This document shows positions 8,191 to 15,968 of a stretch of DNA of 64,000 bases, in pieces. How positions within the stretch are numbered: the stretch's first letter is position 1; every line of letters begins with the position of its first letter. Source of the DNA: Viridilinea sp964592425 (lineage in GTDB: Bacteria > Chloroflexota > Chloroflexia > Chloroflexales > Chloroflexaceae); contig CAZQCG010000022.1 in assembly GCA_964592425.1 (NCBI GenBank), positions 1-64,000 on the forward strand, written 5' to 3'. The notes beneath the pieces were generated by a model. It was not told where the DNA came from and ran no database searches. It worked only from the letters and a program-made list of their open reading frames with translations. Both the position numbers and the translations under genes were made by a program.

Positions 8191-9585
8191 ATGTCAATCC
8201 AAAGCTGGCTCCTCTCGCTGATCGTCGTAGGTATGCTGTCGGTTTCCCTTCCGGGCCTGGCCCGCCCCGCAGGTCAACTCAGGCCACAGCCAACTCAAGC
8301 TCAGGCCAGCCTGATCGACCCCGACAAGCTCGGTGTGGTTGTCCGCGATCCCTGGTACGAATTTGGCACCAATCCGCAGTATCCTGGGGCCGCCAATCAG
8401 GCTGCCCAGGAGCGTATGGGCCAGATCCTTGCCGCCGCCGGGGCGCGCTGGGTGCGGATCGAGTTTATTGTGCAGCAGAACGCCGGTAGCTTTGAGCAGC
8501 AGATCGCTCGCAACGACTTTTTTATCAACGATGTTGCCCCACGCTACGGCCTGAAGGTGCTCGGCCTGCTTGCCTTTCGCCTGATTGATGTTGACCCGCG
8601 TGACCCGAGTGAGCGTGGTTTGATCAGCAACCAGTTTTTACCTGAGAGCCAGACCCCCTACGGTGGCGGGGTCAATCAGTATATGGACGAGTGGCTTGAC
8701 CGGGCTCTGTTGATCGTCAACCGCTACCAGCAGCGGGTTGCCGCCTACGAGGTCTTCAACGAGCCGAACCGGCTGCCGGTGATCGGCATCTTCGGTGGGG
8801 GCGAGGGGATCGCCCCTGAGCGGGTGGCTACCTTGCACACCAAGCTCTACCGCTGCTTTAAGCAGAACCAGTGCGCCCAGATGAGCCCCGACCCGACCTG
8901 GCGGGCCCAGGTACAACTGTTGATTGGTGGGCTGCACCCACGCGGTAGCGACCGTATTGTTGGCAGTACCAGTGTGGTCAGTCCGACCACGCGCCCGGTC
9001 AATGACCGCGACTACCTGGCGGCCCTCTACCTCAGCCCGGCTTTTGCCAGCTACCGTACCAGCTTTGGCGGCTCGCCCGCCGATGGGATTGGTTATCATC
9101 CCTACCCCGCCGAGATCCTCGTCGGGCTCCAGTCGGTTGAAGCCGAAGCCGACCGGGTCACCGGTCGGCTTGACGAGCTACGCACGCGCCTGCGCAGTGC
9201 TCTGGCTGTCACCGATACGGTTGCCGCCGAGACACCCTTCTGGGTGACGGAGATTGGCTACAATGCCGCCTATGTCGACCAGAATCTGGTGGGTCAGGCC
9301 GAGTTTCTGCGTACCGTCTTCACACGTCTGGCTGCACGTAACGATATCGCCAGAATCTTCTGGTTCAAGTACGAGGACTTCCCGCCGTCGAGCGGTGCCA
9401 ACGCCCAGCGTTGGGGCCTGGTACACATCCCTTTCAGCGAAGGTACGGCGGGCCAGGCTTGCCCAGGCGGGGCCTGTTATCGGGTCAGCGGCGAGCCGGA
9501 TCACTACCGGGCCGCCTTCTATACCATGCGCGAACTGGCTGGCCTGCCGGTAACCCGCCTGGCCCTACCGCTGATCATGCGCTGA
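8191..9585 (+). CDS. Secreted clan GH-A glycoside hydrolase-like protein
   Basis: Exported TIM-barrel protein of 464 residues. A Sec signal peptide covers about 1-24 (SWLLSLIVVGMLSVSLPGLA). The barrel has the two signatures of clan GH-A retaining glycosidases: the acid/base glutamate in YEVFNEPNR (about 186-194) and the probable nucleophile glutamate in FWVTEIGYN (about 350-358). A histidine-containing GIGYHPYPAE strand lies between them. Overall layout is like GH5/GH39-type enzymes, but the family and substrate cannot be fixed by reading. The protein ends LALPLIMR, resembling the C-terminus of the subtilase in this window. It is convergent with pyrF. Start ATG has GAGG upstream. Confidence 0.8.
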   Translation: MSIQSWLLSLIVVGMLSVSLPGLARPAGQLRPQPTQAQASLIDPDKLGVVVRDPWYEFGTNPQYPGAANQAAQERMGQILAAAGARWVRIEFIVQQNAGSFEQQIARNDFFINDVAPRYGLKVLGLLAFRLIDVDPRDPSERGLISNQFLPESQTPYGGGVNQYMDEWLDRALLIVNRYQQRVAAYEVFNEPNRLPVIGIFGGGEGIAPERVATLHTKLYRCFKQNQCAQMSPDPTWRAQVQLLIGGLHPRGSDRIVGSTSVVSPTTRPVNDRDYLAALYLSPAFASYRTSFGGSPADGIGYHPYPAEILVGLQSVEAEADRVTGRLDELRTRLRSALAVTDTVAAETPFWVTEIGYNAAYVDQNLVGQAEFLRTVFTRLAARNDIARIFWFKYEDFPPSSGANAQRWGLVHIPFSEGTAGQACPGGACYRVSGEPDHYRAAFYTMRELAGLPVTRLALPLIMR

Positions 9586-9605
9586 GTTGCGTAAACGGCA
9601 CCCCG

Positions 9606-10304
9606 TCAGCCCATCACACTCAGCGCTGCCGCAAGCGGATCGGCTGCCGCTGTGATCGGGCGCCCGATTACCAGGTAGTCGGCCCCGGCTGCCAGCGCCT
9701 CGGCGGGAGTCAGCACCCGCCGCTGGTCGCCCGTGGCCGCCCATACCGGACGCACGCCTGGGGTGACGATCAGCAGCCCTGGCCCGCAGGCGCGCCTGAT
9801 CGCCGCAACCTCGTGAGGTGAGGCGACCACCCCGTCCAGGCCACAACGCTGGGCCAGCCGGGCCAGGTTGACCACATGCTCCTCCAGCGCATTGGCAACG
9901 CCCAGCTCTTCGCGCAGCGCCGTTGCATCAATGCTGGTTAGCACCGTTACGCCGAGCAGGAGCGGGCGACGCGGGGCGGCTGCTGCTGCGGCTACGGCTG
10001 CTTGCAGCATGGCCGCACCACCCTGGCAGTGCAGGGTCAGCATACCCACCCCTGCGCCGAGGGCGCAGGCCGCACGCACAGCCCCGGCAACCGTATGGGG
10101 GATGTCGTGCAGCTTCAGGTCGAGGAAGAGCGGCCCGCCCACCTCCGCCAGGGCCGCTACGACTGCGGGCACCCCAAGCGCTGTGCAGAGTTCCAGGCCC
10201 ACCTTAAAGCCACCGACAGCGGGCCGCAGCGCACGGGCCAGATTCACCGCCACCTCAAGCTCGGCCACATCAAGGGCAACCAGGATTCGTTCGTGTGCGT
10301 GCAT
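9606..10304 (-). CDS. pyrF: Orotidine 5'-phosphate decarboxylase
   Basis: Converts orotidine 5'-monophosphate to UMP, the last step of de novo pyrimidine synthesis. The 232-residue TIM barrel has the N-terminal ILVALDV strand, the catalytic Asp-Lys-Asp array in FLDLKLHDIPHTV (about 61-73) and the phosphate loop VTPGVRP near residue 180, with VIGRPIT-A at the C-terminal end. Length is typical. It begins 31 bases after the pyrD stop and so belongs to the same minus-strand operon, placing two consecutive pyrimidine steps together. Confidence 0.95.
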   Translation of the reverse strand: MHAHERILVALDVAELEVAVNLARALRPAVGGFKVGLELCTALGVPAVVAALAEVGGPLFLDLKLHDIPHTVAGAVRAACALGAGVGMLTLHCQGGAAMLQAAVAAAAAAPRRPLLLGVTVLTSIDATALREELGVANALEEHVVNLARLAQRCGLDGVVASPHEVAAIRRACGPGLLIVTPGVRPVWAATGDQRRVLTPAEALAAGADYLVIGRPITAAADPLAAALSVMG

Positions 10305-10335
10305 TGGTTCGTTTGTGCTTTCAGCCTTGCGTGCC

Positions 10336-11403
10336 TCAGAGCCCGCCAGCGCGTCGTGCCAGGGCCCGGTTGATCCGCCGTGGTAGGCCGGGGCCGTGGT
10401 AGATCAGGCCAGTGTAGAGCTGCAACAGCGCCGCGCCAGCCTCCAGCATACGCAGGGCATCATCAGGCCCTGCGATACCGCCGACCCCGATCACCGGCAG
10501 CCGCCCGCCGGTTGCATGGGCTACCAGACGCACAACCGCACGGGCTCGCTCTGCCAATGGCTTGCCGCTCAAGCCGCCTGCCTGGGCGGCCAGCGCCGCC
10601 GGGCTACGTGGCAGGCCCGTGCGCGCCAGGGTTGTATTAACCGCGATGATCCCCGCAACACCCTGATCGAGACAGACCTGCAATAGCTCGTTGATGGCGC
10701 TCTCACTCAGGTCAGGGGCGATCTTTACCAGGATTGGGCGCACCGGCTGGTTCAGGCGGGCGGCCAGGGCCTGGTTCTCGCTGCGCAGGGCAGCCAGCAG
10801 AGCTTCGAGCTGGGTGCGATCTTGCAGCCCGCGCAAACCGGGGGTGTTGGGTGAACTGACGTTGATCGCGAAGTAGTCGGCATAGGCGAAGAGGGTGCGC
10901 AACGATTGGCAGTAGTCCTCGACCGCAGCCTCGAGCGGTGTCACCTTTGATTTGCCGATGCTGATGCCCAGCGGCACTGCCAGACGTGGGCTGCTGGCCA
11001 GGCGTGTGGCCAGCGCCGCAGCACCGTGGTTGTTAAAGCCCATCCGGTTGATCAGCGCCGCGTCGGCGGGCAGACGGAAGAGCCGCGGGCGCGGGTTGCC
11101 CGGCTGAGCCTGGGCTGTAACCGTGCCGACCTCGACAAAACCAAAGCCCATGCCAGCCCAGAGCGGTAACGCTACCCCGTCCTTGTCCATCCCCGCTGCC
11201 AGGCCAAGCGGGTTGGGAAAATGCAGGCCAAACAGGTTGCGCTCAAGGGCCGGGTGACGATAGGCGTAGCAACGTTGCAGCGTGGCGCTGAGCAAACGTG
11301 AGTGCGCCAGGGTCGCCAGTAGCGTCAGGGTCGCCTCGTGGGTGGCCTCGGCGTCACCCCTGTGCAGGCGAAAAAGCAGCGGGCGCAACAGGGCCTGGTA
11401 CAT
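10336..11403 (-). CDS. pyrD: Dihydroorotate dehydrogenase (quinone), class 2
   Basis: Membrane-associated FMN enzyme that oxidises dihydroorotate to orotate with quinone as acceptor. The 355 residues contain the class 2 N-terminal helices (LLRPLLFRLHRGDAEATHEATL) for quinone access. The FMN barrel has NPLGLAAGMDKDG, FVEVGTVT, NRMGFNN and the catalytic serine context in FAINVSSPNTPGLR (class 2 uses Ser), followed by ILVKIAPDL, NTTLAR and VIGVGGI. The start at 11403 is chosen because the family begins with these helices and a GGAG lies upstream; the open frame runs on to 11553 and overlaps the preceding gene. Operon with pyrF. Confidence 0.94.
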   Translation of the reverse strand: MYQALLRPLLFRLHRGDAEATHEATLTLLATLAHSRLLSATLQRCYAYRHPALERNLFGLHFPNPLGLAAGMDKDGVALPLWAGMGFGFVEVGTVTAQAQPGNPRPRLFRLPADAALINRMGFNNHGAAALATRLASSPRLAVPLGISIGKSKVTPLEAAVEDYCQSLRTLFAYADYFAINVSSPNTPGLRGLQDRTQLEALLAALRSENQALAARLNQPVRPILVKIAPDLSESAINELLQVCLDQGVAGIIAVNTTLARTGLPRSPAALAAQAGGLSGKPLAERARAVVRLVAHATGGRLPVIGVGGIAGPDDALRMLEAGAALLQLYTGLIYHGPGLPRRINRALARRAGGL

Positions 11404-11446
11404 CGGGGCAAGCTCCAGCAGTCTCTCGGCGACGGCCCCAGCGCCC

Positions 11447-11782
11447 TCAGAAGGGCTCCACGCCTGCCTCGGCCAGCGCCTCAGCCAGGCGTTCCAGATC
11501 CAAGGTATTGTGTACGCGTGCGACCCGCCCGAGCAGGCGCGGGCGGTCGGCATCGTCGGCCATCACAGCACGCTCAAGGTACTGGCGCAGGTAGATCTGT
11601 AAAAGAGCCAGCTGATCGGCGGCCAGGCGCTCACCACGCAGGTAGATCTCAACCGCAGGGGCAAGCGTGCCGGTGGTCTCCTCCATCCAGAAACGCGGCG
11701 CCTGGGTAACCGTGAAGGGATAGGGGTAGTCCGGATTTTCAACAAAGATCAGCGGACCAATCTGCTCAGGTTCAGCTGCCAC
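11447..11782 (-). CDS. Hypothetical protein in the pyrD operon
   Basis: I do not recognise this 111-residue soluble protein. It begins MAAEPEQIGPLIFVENPDYP and continues with YPFTVTQAPRFWMEETTGTL, then a helical region rich in Leu and Arg (AADQLALLQIYLRQYLERAVM, RPRLLGRVARVHNTLDLERLAEALAEAGVEPF). The composition fits a small helical protein with a short beta N-terminus. It lies between the DRTGG protein (17 bases upstream) and pyrD (43 bases downstream), so it is cotranscribed. Its role is unknown. Confidence 0.65.
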   Translation of the reverse strand: MAAEPEQIGPLIFVENPDYPYPFTVTQAPRFWMEETTGTLAPAVEIYLRGERLAADQLALLQIYLRQYLERAVMADDADRPRLLGRVARVHNTLDLERLAEALAEAGVEPF

Positions 11783-11799
11783 CGTGCCACCTCCCCAGT

Positions 11800-12870
11800 T
11801 TAACCAACGCGCATACCAAGGGCCTCGTAGAGTCGTGCAAAGGCAAAGCGCTCGTTGAGCAGATCGGCGAAGCGCTGCAATTTGGCGGGTTGATGGAAGC
11901 GCACCCGTCCAAAGAGCCGCTCGGCCCGGTCGACAGTGGAGAGGGTATCGTCGGGGACAAGAATGATCGGCACCTGGCGTTCTTCGGCCCGGTCGATCAC
12001 CTGCGGGCTGGGCCGGAAGTTGCCGGTCAGCACGAGGGCGCTGGTGCTTGTCTCGAGAGCGGCTAGCTGCAGATCGCCGCGGTCGCCGCCAGTAATCACT
12101 GCCTTGTTGGCTCGCCGGCGGAAGAAAGAGAGGCTGGCCTCAGCCCCCATCGCGCCAATCATCAGGGCCTCAATCGTGCGGCCACACCACTCGCGCTGGC
12201 CAATCAGTTGGCCACCCAGGTGGATGATCAACTCGTCCACCGTGATCCCGGCCAGGGCCAGATCACGCGGCAGCAGCCCGAAGACAGGGATACCCCGCCC
12301 TTCAAGGAAGGGCACAACCCGCGCCTGCACAAATTCCATCTGCGGCTCTTCGATCTGGTTGATCAGCACCCCCAGCAGTCGGTCGCCCACATAGCGTTGC
12401 ACCGAGAGGATCGTATCAACGTCGATCGTTGAGTTGTAGCGCGAGATCAGCAGGGCTGGTGCATGCAGCAGATCAGTCACCTGATCGGCTGTCAGATCGA
12501 CCAGCGCTCCCTCTGACCAGGTATTAGTGCCTTCGAGTACCACAATATCTTTATCGCGTGAGACAGCCAGGTAAGCATTGCGCAGCGTTCGGACGTAGCC
12601 AATGGGCTGCCCGCGCAGGATTGTCTCGACGACACCGGGGGTGATCAAGACCGGGGCGATCTGCTCAAGTGGGGCCTCAAGACCGAGGGTTTGCCGAATA
12701 AAAGCCGCGTCCTCATCGAGCACCGTATCGGCCATTGGCACTACTGAGACCCCGACCGGCTTCATATAGCCGACACTCAGACCATCGCGTTGCATGCGCT
12801 GGAGCAGGGCAATACAGACGGCACTTTTCCCGACAAAGGTTTCAGTTGAAGCGACATAGAGTGTTGCCAT
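11800..12870 (-). CDS. Stand-alone BioD-like/DRTGG protein (phosphotransacetylase N-terminal type)
   Basis: The 356 residues correspond to the regulatory N-terminal half found on long phosphate acetyltransferases, without the catalytic half. A P-loop NTPase domain resembling dethiobiotin synthetase (about 1-215) starts LYVASTETFVGKSA, with the Walker A GKS and YMKPVGV. A DRTGG domain (about 215-330) follows, with KAVITGGDRGDLQLAALET and ALVLTGNFRPS. In long Pta enzymes this region senses metabolites. The gene starts 28 bases after the ADP-forming acyl-CoA synthetase, which suggests that it modulates acetate or acyl-CoA activation. This role is inferred. Start ATG at 12870 has GGGAG upstream; no catalytic pta gene is in the window. 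Confidence 0.82.
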   Translation of the reverse strand: MATLYVASTETFVGKSAVCIALLQRMQRDGLSVGYMKPVGVSVVPMADTVLDEDAAFIRQTLGLEAPLEQIAPVLITPGVVETILRGQPIGYVRTLRNAYLAVSRDKDIVVLEGTNTWSEGALVDLTADQVTDLLHAPALLISRYNSTIDVDTILSVQRYVGDRLLGVLINQIEEPQMEFVQARVVPFLEGRGIPVFGLLPRDLALAGITVDELIIHLGGQLIGQREWCGRTIEALMIGAMGAEASLSFFRRRANKAVITGGDRGDLQLAALETSTSALVLTGNFRPSPQVIDRAEERQVPIILVPDDTLSTVDRAERLFGRVRFHQPAKLQRFADLLNERFAFARLYEALGMRVG

Positions 12871-12898
12871 GGCCAGCTCCCTGCTGTTGGTGAACCCA

Positions 12899-15031
12899 CT
12901 ACTGTAGAATAATCCGTGCGTCAAGCACCACTGCGCCTTCGCCCTCATTATGAACGACAAGCGGATTTATATCAATTTCGACGATCTCAGGAAAATCGAT
13001 CACCAACTGACCGACGCGCATGATCACATCTTCAACAGCCGCAATGTCGGAGCGTGCATTGCCACCCACCCCGCGTAAAAGCGGAAAGGCCCGTAGCGAA
13101 CTGAGCAACTGGCGGGCATCATACTCACTGAGCGGGGCGAGGGCAAAGGCAATATCCTTGAACACCTCGACATAGACTCCGGTCAGGCCAACCGCGACCA
13201 GCGGGCCGAACTGCGGATCGCGGGTCACCCCGATCATAATCTCGCGCCCGGGTCGCACCATCTCTTGTACCAGCACCCCACGCACAAGCGCCCCGGGCCA
13301 GTATTTATGGGCGCGGTAGTCGATCAGTTCAAAGCTTTCGCGGGCCATCTCGGCATTGGCCACACCTACGCGCACCCCGCCGATCTCGCTCTTGAGCAGA
13401 ATATCGGGGCTCGCAATCTTCATCACCACCGGAAAGCCAAGCGCAGTTGCGATCTGCGCTGCTTCGTCCGGCGTGCGGGCCAGGTGTCCCGCCGGGATGC
13501 GCAGGCCATAGGCGGCAAGCACCTGGCGTATCTCGCCCTCACTCAGCTCGATCCGCCCTGTTGAGCGGGCCTCGTTGAAGATTGCCGCAATTGGCTCACG
13601 TGTGACAGCATAGTGGCGATAGACTGCTGCCGGTCGGCAGGTGCGCTCGAACTGGCGGTACATCGCCGCAAGTGACTGTACCGCCCGTTCCGGGAAGATG
13701 TAGTTGGGAATCTTGCGCTGGTTTAGCACCTCGAGGGCCGGGCCGAGGCTGTAGCCACCCATAAAGCTGACAACCACTGGCTTGTGTGAGACACTTGCCT
13801 CATCGGCAATCGCCTCAGCCGTCTCAGCCAGTTCGGTCACTGCCTGGGGCGTTAGCAAGACAATCAAGCCATCAACCCCCGCATCGGCCAGGGTTGCGGC
13901 AATCGCTGCCCGGTAGCGGTCGCTGCGCGCATCGCCAAGGATGTCAATCGGGTTGTAGGAACTGGCCGACTCCGGCAGATCCTGGTGCAGGCGCTCAACC
14001 GTTGCGGGGGTGAAGGTGGCCATCACCATCCCATTGCGTTCGACTGCGTCGGCGGCGATAATGCCGATGCCTCCCGAGTTGGTGACAATCGCTACCCGGT
14101 TACCCTGAATGAGCGGCTGGTAGGCGAAGACCATCGCCAGGTCGAACAACTCGCTTACCGTATGGGCCCGTAGGATGCCGCTCTGGGCAAAGGCACACTC
14201 GTAGGCTGTCTCCGAGCCAGCCAGCGAGCCGGTATGGAAGGAGGCGGCCCGTGAACCCGCCGTGGTCGTGCCGCTCTTGATCGCCACCACCGGTTTGCTA
14301 CGGGTCGCCTTGCGGGCGGCGGCCATAAAGGCCAGTCCGTCGCTAATATCCTCAAGGTACGCCAGAATGACTTTACTGCGTGGGTCGTGACTCCAGGCGA
14401 GCAGCAGGTCAACCTCATTCACATCGGTCTTATTGCCGAGTGAGACAAAATGTGAGAAACCGACGCCGGAGGCCTTACTCCAATCGAGAATGGCGGTGCA
14501 GATTGCTCCTGATTGGGACATCAGGGCGATCACCCCTGGTTCGGGCATCAGGGCGGCAAACGAGGCGTTGAGCCCGCTGTAGGGATTGATCACGCCCAGG
14601 CTATTGGGGCCAATCATCCGCATGCCGTAGGCATGCACCTGGGCCAATAACTGGCGCTCGGCCTCGCGCCCTTCGCCACCGACCTCCTTAAAGCCTGCAC
14701 TGATGATCACCAGGCCACGGACACCTTTACGGCCACACTCATCAACGACCGCCAGGATGTGCTGGCGGGGAATGGCTACTACGGCCAGGTCAATCGCTTC
14801 GGGCACGGCCAGCACACTCGGATAACTGGGCAGGCCCAGGATCTCCTCGGCATGAGGGTTGATCGGAAAGATCTGGCCTGTATAGGTGCCAGCCAGCAGA
14901 TTCTTGAGCACGGTATAGCCGAGCCGTCGCGGATCGGGCGAAGCGCCGATCACTGCGATCGAGCGAGGTGCAAAGAGCGCTTGCAGCGTTGCCTCTGCTT
15001 GTTCGGGCGGCTCAGTCATCTGTAAAGGCAA
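12899..15031 (-). CDS. ADP-forming acyl-CoA (acetyl-CoA) synthetase, alpha-beta fusion
   Basis: NDP-forming acyl-CoA synthetase of 710 residues that interconverts acyl-CoA plus ADP and phosphate with free acid plus CoA and ATP. Alpha part: CoA-binding Rossmann domain (IAVIGASPDPRRLGYTVLKNLL) and succinyl-CoA-ligase-like domains with GPNSLGVINP, SQSGAICTAILDW and the phosphohistidine region (RAASFHTGSLAGSE). Beta part (about 480-710): ATP-grasp domain with GFPVVMKIASPDILLKSEIGGVRVG and EIDINPLVV. Order alpha-beta matches the long single-chain form. A TTG at 15031 has GAGGTG ten bases upstream, while the ATG at 15019 is four codons later; either could be used. It begins 13 bases after puhE. Confidence 0.92.
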   Translation of the reverse strand: MPLQMTEPPEQAEATLQALFAPRSIAVIGASPDPRRLGYTVLKNLLAGTYTGQIFPINPHAEEILGLPSYPSVLAVPEAIDLAVVAIPRQHILAVVDECGRKGVRGLVIISAGFKEVGGEGREAERQLLAQVHAYGMRMIGPNSLGVINPYSGLNASFAALMPEPGVIALMSQSGAICTAILDWSKASGVGFSHFVSLGNKTDVNEVDLLLAWSHDPRSKVILAYLEDISDGLAFMAAARKATRSKPVVAIKSGTTTAGSRAASFHTGSLAGSETAYECAFAQSGILRAHTVSELFDLAMVFAYQPLIQGNRVAIVTNSGGIGIIAADAVERNGMVMATFTPATVERLHQDLPESASSYNPIDILGDARSDRYRAAIAATLADAGVDGLIVLLTPQAVTELAETAEAIADEASVSHKPVVVSFMGGYSLGPALEVLNQRKIPNYIFPERAVQSLAAMYRQFERTCRPAAVYRHYAVTREPIAAIFNEARSTGRIELSEGEIRQVLAAYGLRIPAGHLARTPDEAAQIATALGFPVVMKIASPDILLKSEIGGVRVGVANAEMARESFELIDYRAHKYWPGALVRGVLVQEMVRPGREIMIGVTRDPQFGPLVAVGLTGVYVEVFKDIAFALAPLSEYDARQLLSSLRAFPLLRGVGGNARSDIAAVEDVIMRVGQLVIDFPEIVEIDINPLVVHNEGEGAVVLDARIILQ

Positions 15032-15043
15032 GGGAAACGCACC

Positions 15044-15823
15044 TCAGTCGATCGCTTGCGAAGGCATGCGCACGGCAACGCGGCGGCCTGGGGGGGCCAG
15101 CAGCCAGTGTTCGAGTGCCCCCAGGCCAACCAGGGTGGCCAGGAGGGCCAGGCGCACACCTACGGCTTCGAAGCGGTGGGTGTGGGCGGCCGTCATCAGC
15201 ATCAGCGTCAGCAAGGTGAAGACCGAGAGGGACGGAATGAAGAAGAAGTTGGCTGGCCGCTCGCGCCAATAACTGCCCAGGTAGCGCAGGTGGGGCGGAA
15301 AGAGCGCCACGTTGAGCGCCGGTACGCCAAGCAGCACATTTAGCTTGGCGCTGTGCTGCAAGGCCCAACTGAGCACAAAGACCAGCAGGCCGAGCAGGTT
15401 GTTGCCGCCGTGCAGCAACCAGAGCATCAGGCCCACTTCAAGCACTACCGCCAGTTCGTGGTAGAGATGGGTGCCCAGGGCATAGCCGAAGCGGGTCATC
15501 CCGCGAGCCTCGGGCGGGCAGGCTTTGCGCCAGGGCCCCGTAAGGATGCCGCTGTAGAAGGCTAGTTCGTGCCAGGCCCAGATCAGCGTACCGGCAATAA
15601 AAGCCCGGTAGGCCTCAAACGGCCCGCTACTGTCGGCGGTCAGGTGCAATTCGTGGTGGGCCAGCACCAGCAGCGGCAGGCTGGCTAGCAGGGCCAGCTG
15701 CCCTGCGCGTGGGCCACGCCGATTCAGCCCGGCAACCAGTGCAGTTAGCCCGGCCCACAGTGCCACTGCCAGCAGTGGCGGGTAGAGGTAGACATATGGC
15801 CAGGCCGGCAGCGAGTTGAGCAT
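15044..15823 (-). CDS. puhE: PuhE-like photosynthetic complex assembly protein 2 (DUF3623)
   Basis: Integral membrane protein of 259 residues with about seven hydrophobic helices. Recognised from the DUF3623 core: HHELHLTADSS, the IWAWHELAFYSGILTGPWRK segment, CPPEARGMTRFGYALGTHLYHELAV, LSWALQHSAKLNVLLGVPALN, and PPHLRYLGSYWRERPANFFF. In purple bacteria the homologous gene lies in the puh cluster and is linked to photosynthetic complex assembly; the biochemical role is not settled. Here it heads an operon with acyl-CoA and pyrimidine genes instead of photosynthesis genes. Start ATG has GGAAGG upstream. This gene is the best single indicator that the host is phototrophic. The family call is from remembered motifs and should be confirmed by a profile search. 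Confidence 0.85.
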   Translation of the reverse strand: MLNSLPAWPYVYLYPPLLAVALWAGLTALVAGLNRRGPRAGQLALLASLPLLVLAHHELHLTADSSGPFEAYRAFIAGTLIWAWHELAFYSGILTGPWRKACPPEARGMTRFGYALGTHLYHELAVVLEVGLMLWLLHGGNNLLGLLVFVLSWALQHSAKLNVLLGVPALNVALFPPHLRYLGSYWRERPANFFFIPSLSVFTLLTLMLMTAAHTHRFEAVGVRLALLATLVGLGALEHWLLAPPGRRVAVRMPSQAID

Positions 15824-15968
15824 CAGCGAGCCTTCCGGCGCAGCATCCCATACCGATTACATAGGGCGATGGTAACACGGCGTAGGGCCGGGTGTCAATC
15901 GGATGGTGGTTACAGTCGCCTTTTATAATAAGCATTAGGGTTACTTATCGTTATTGGTAGAGGTCGTT

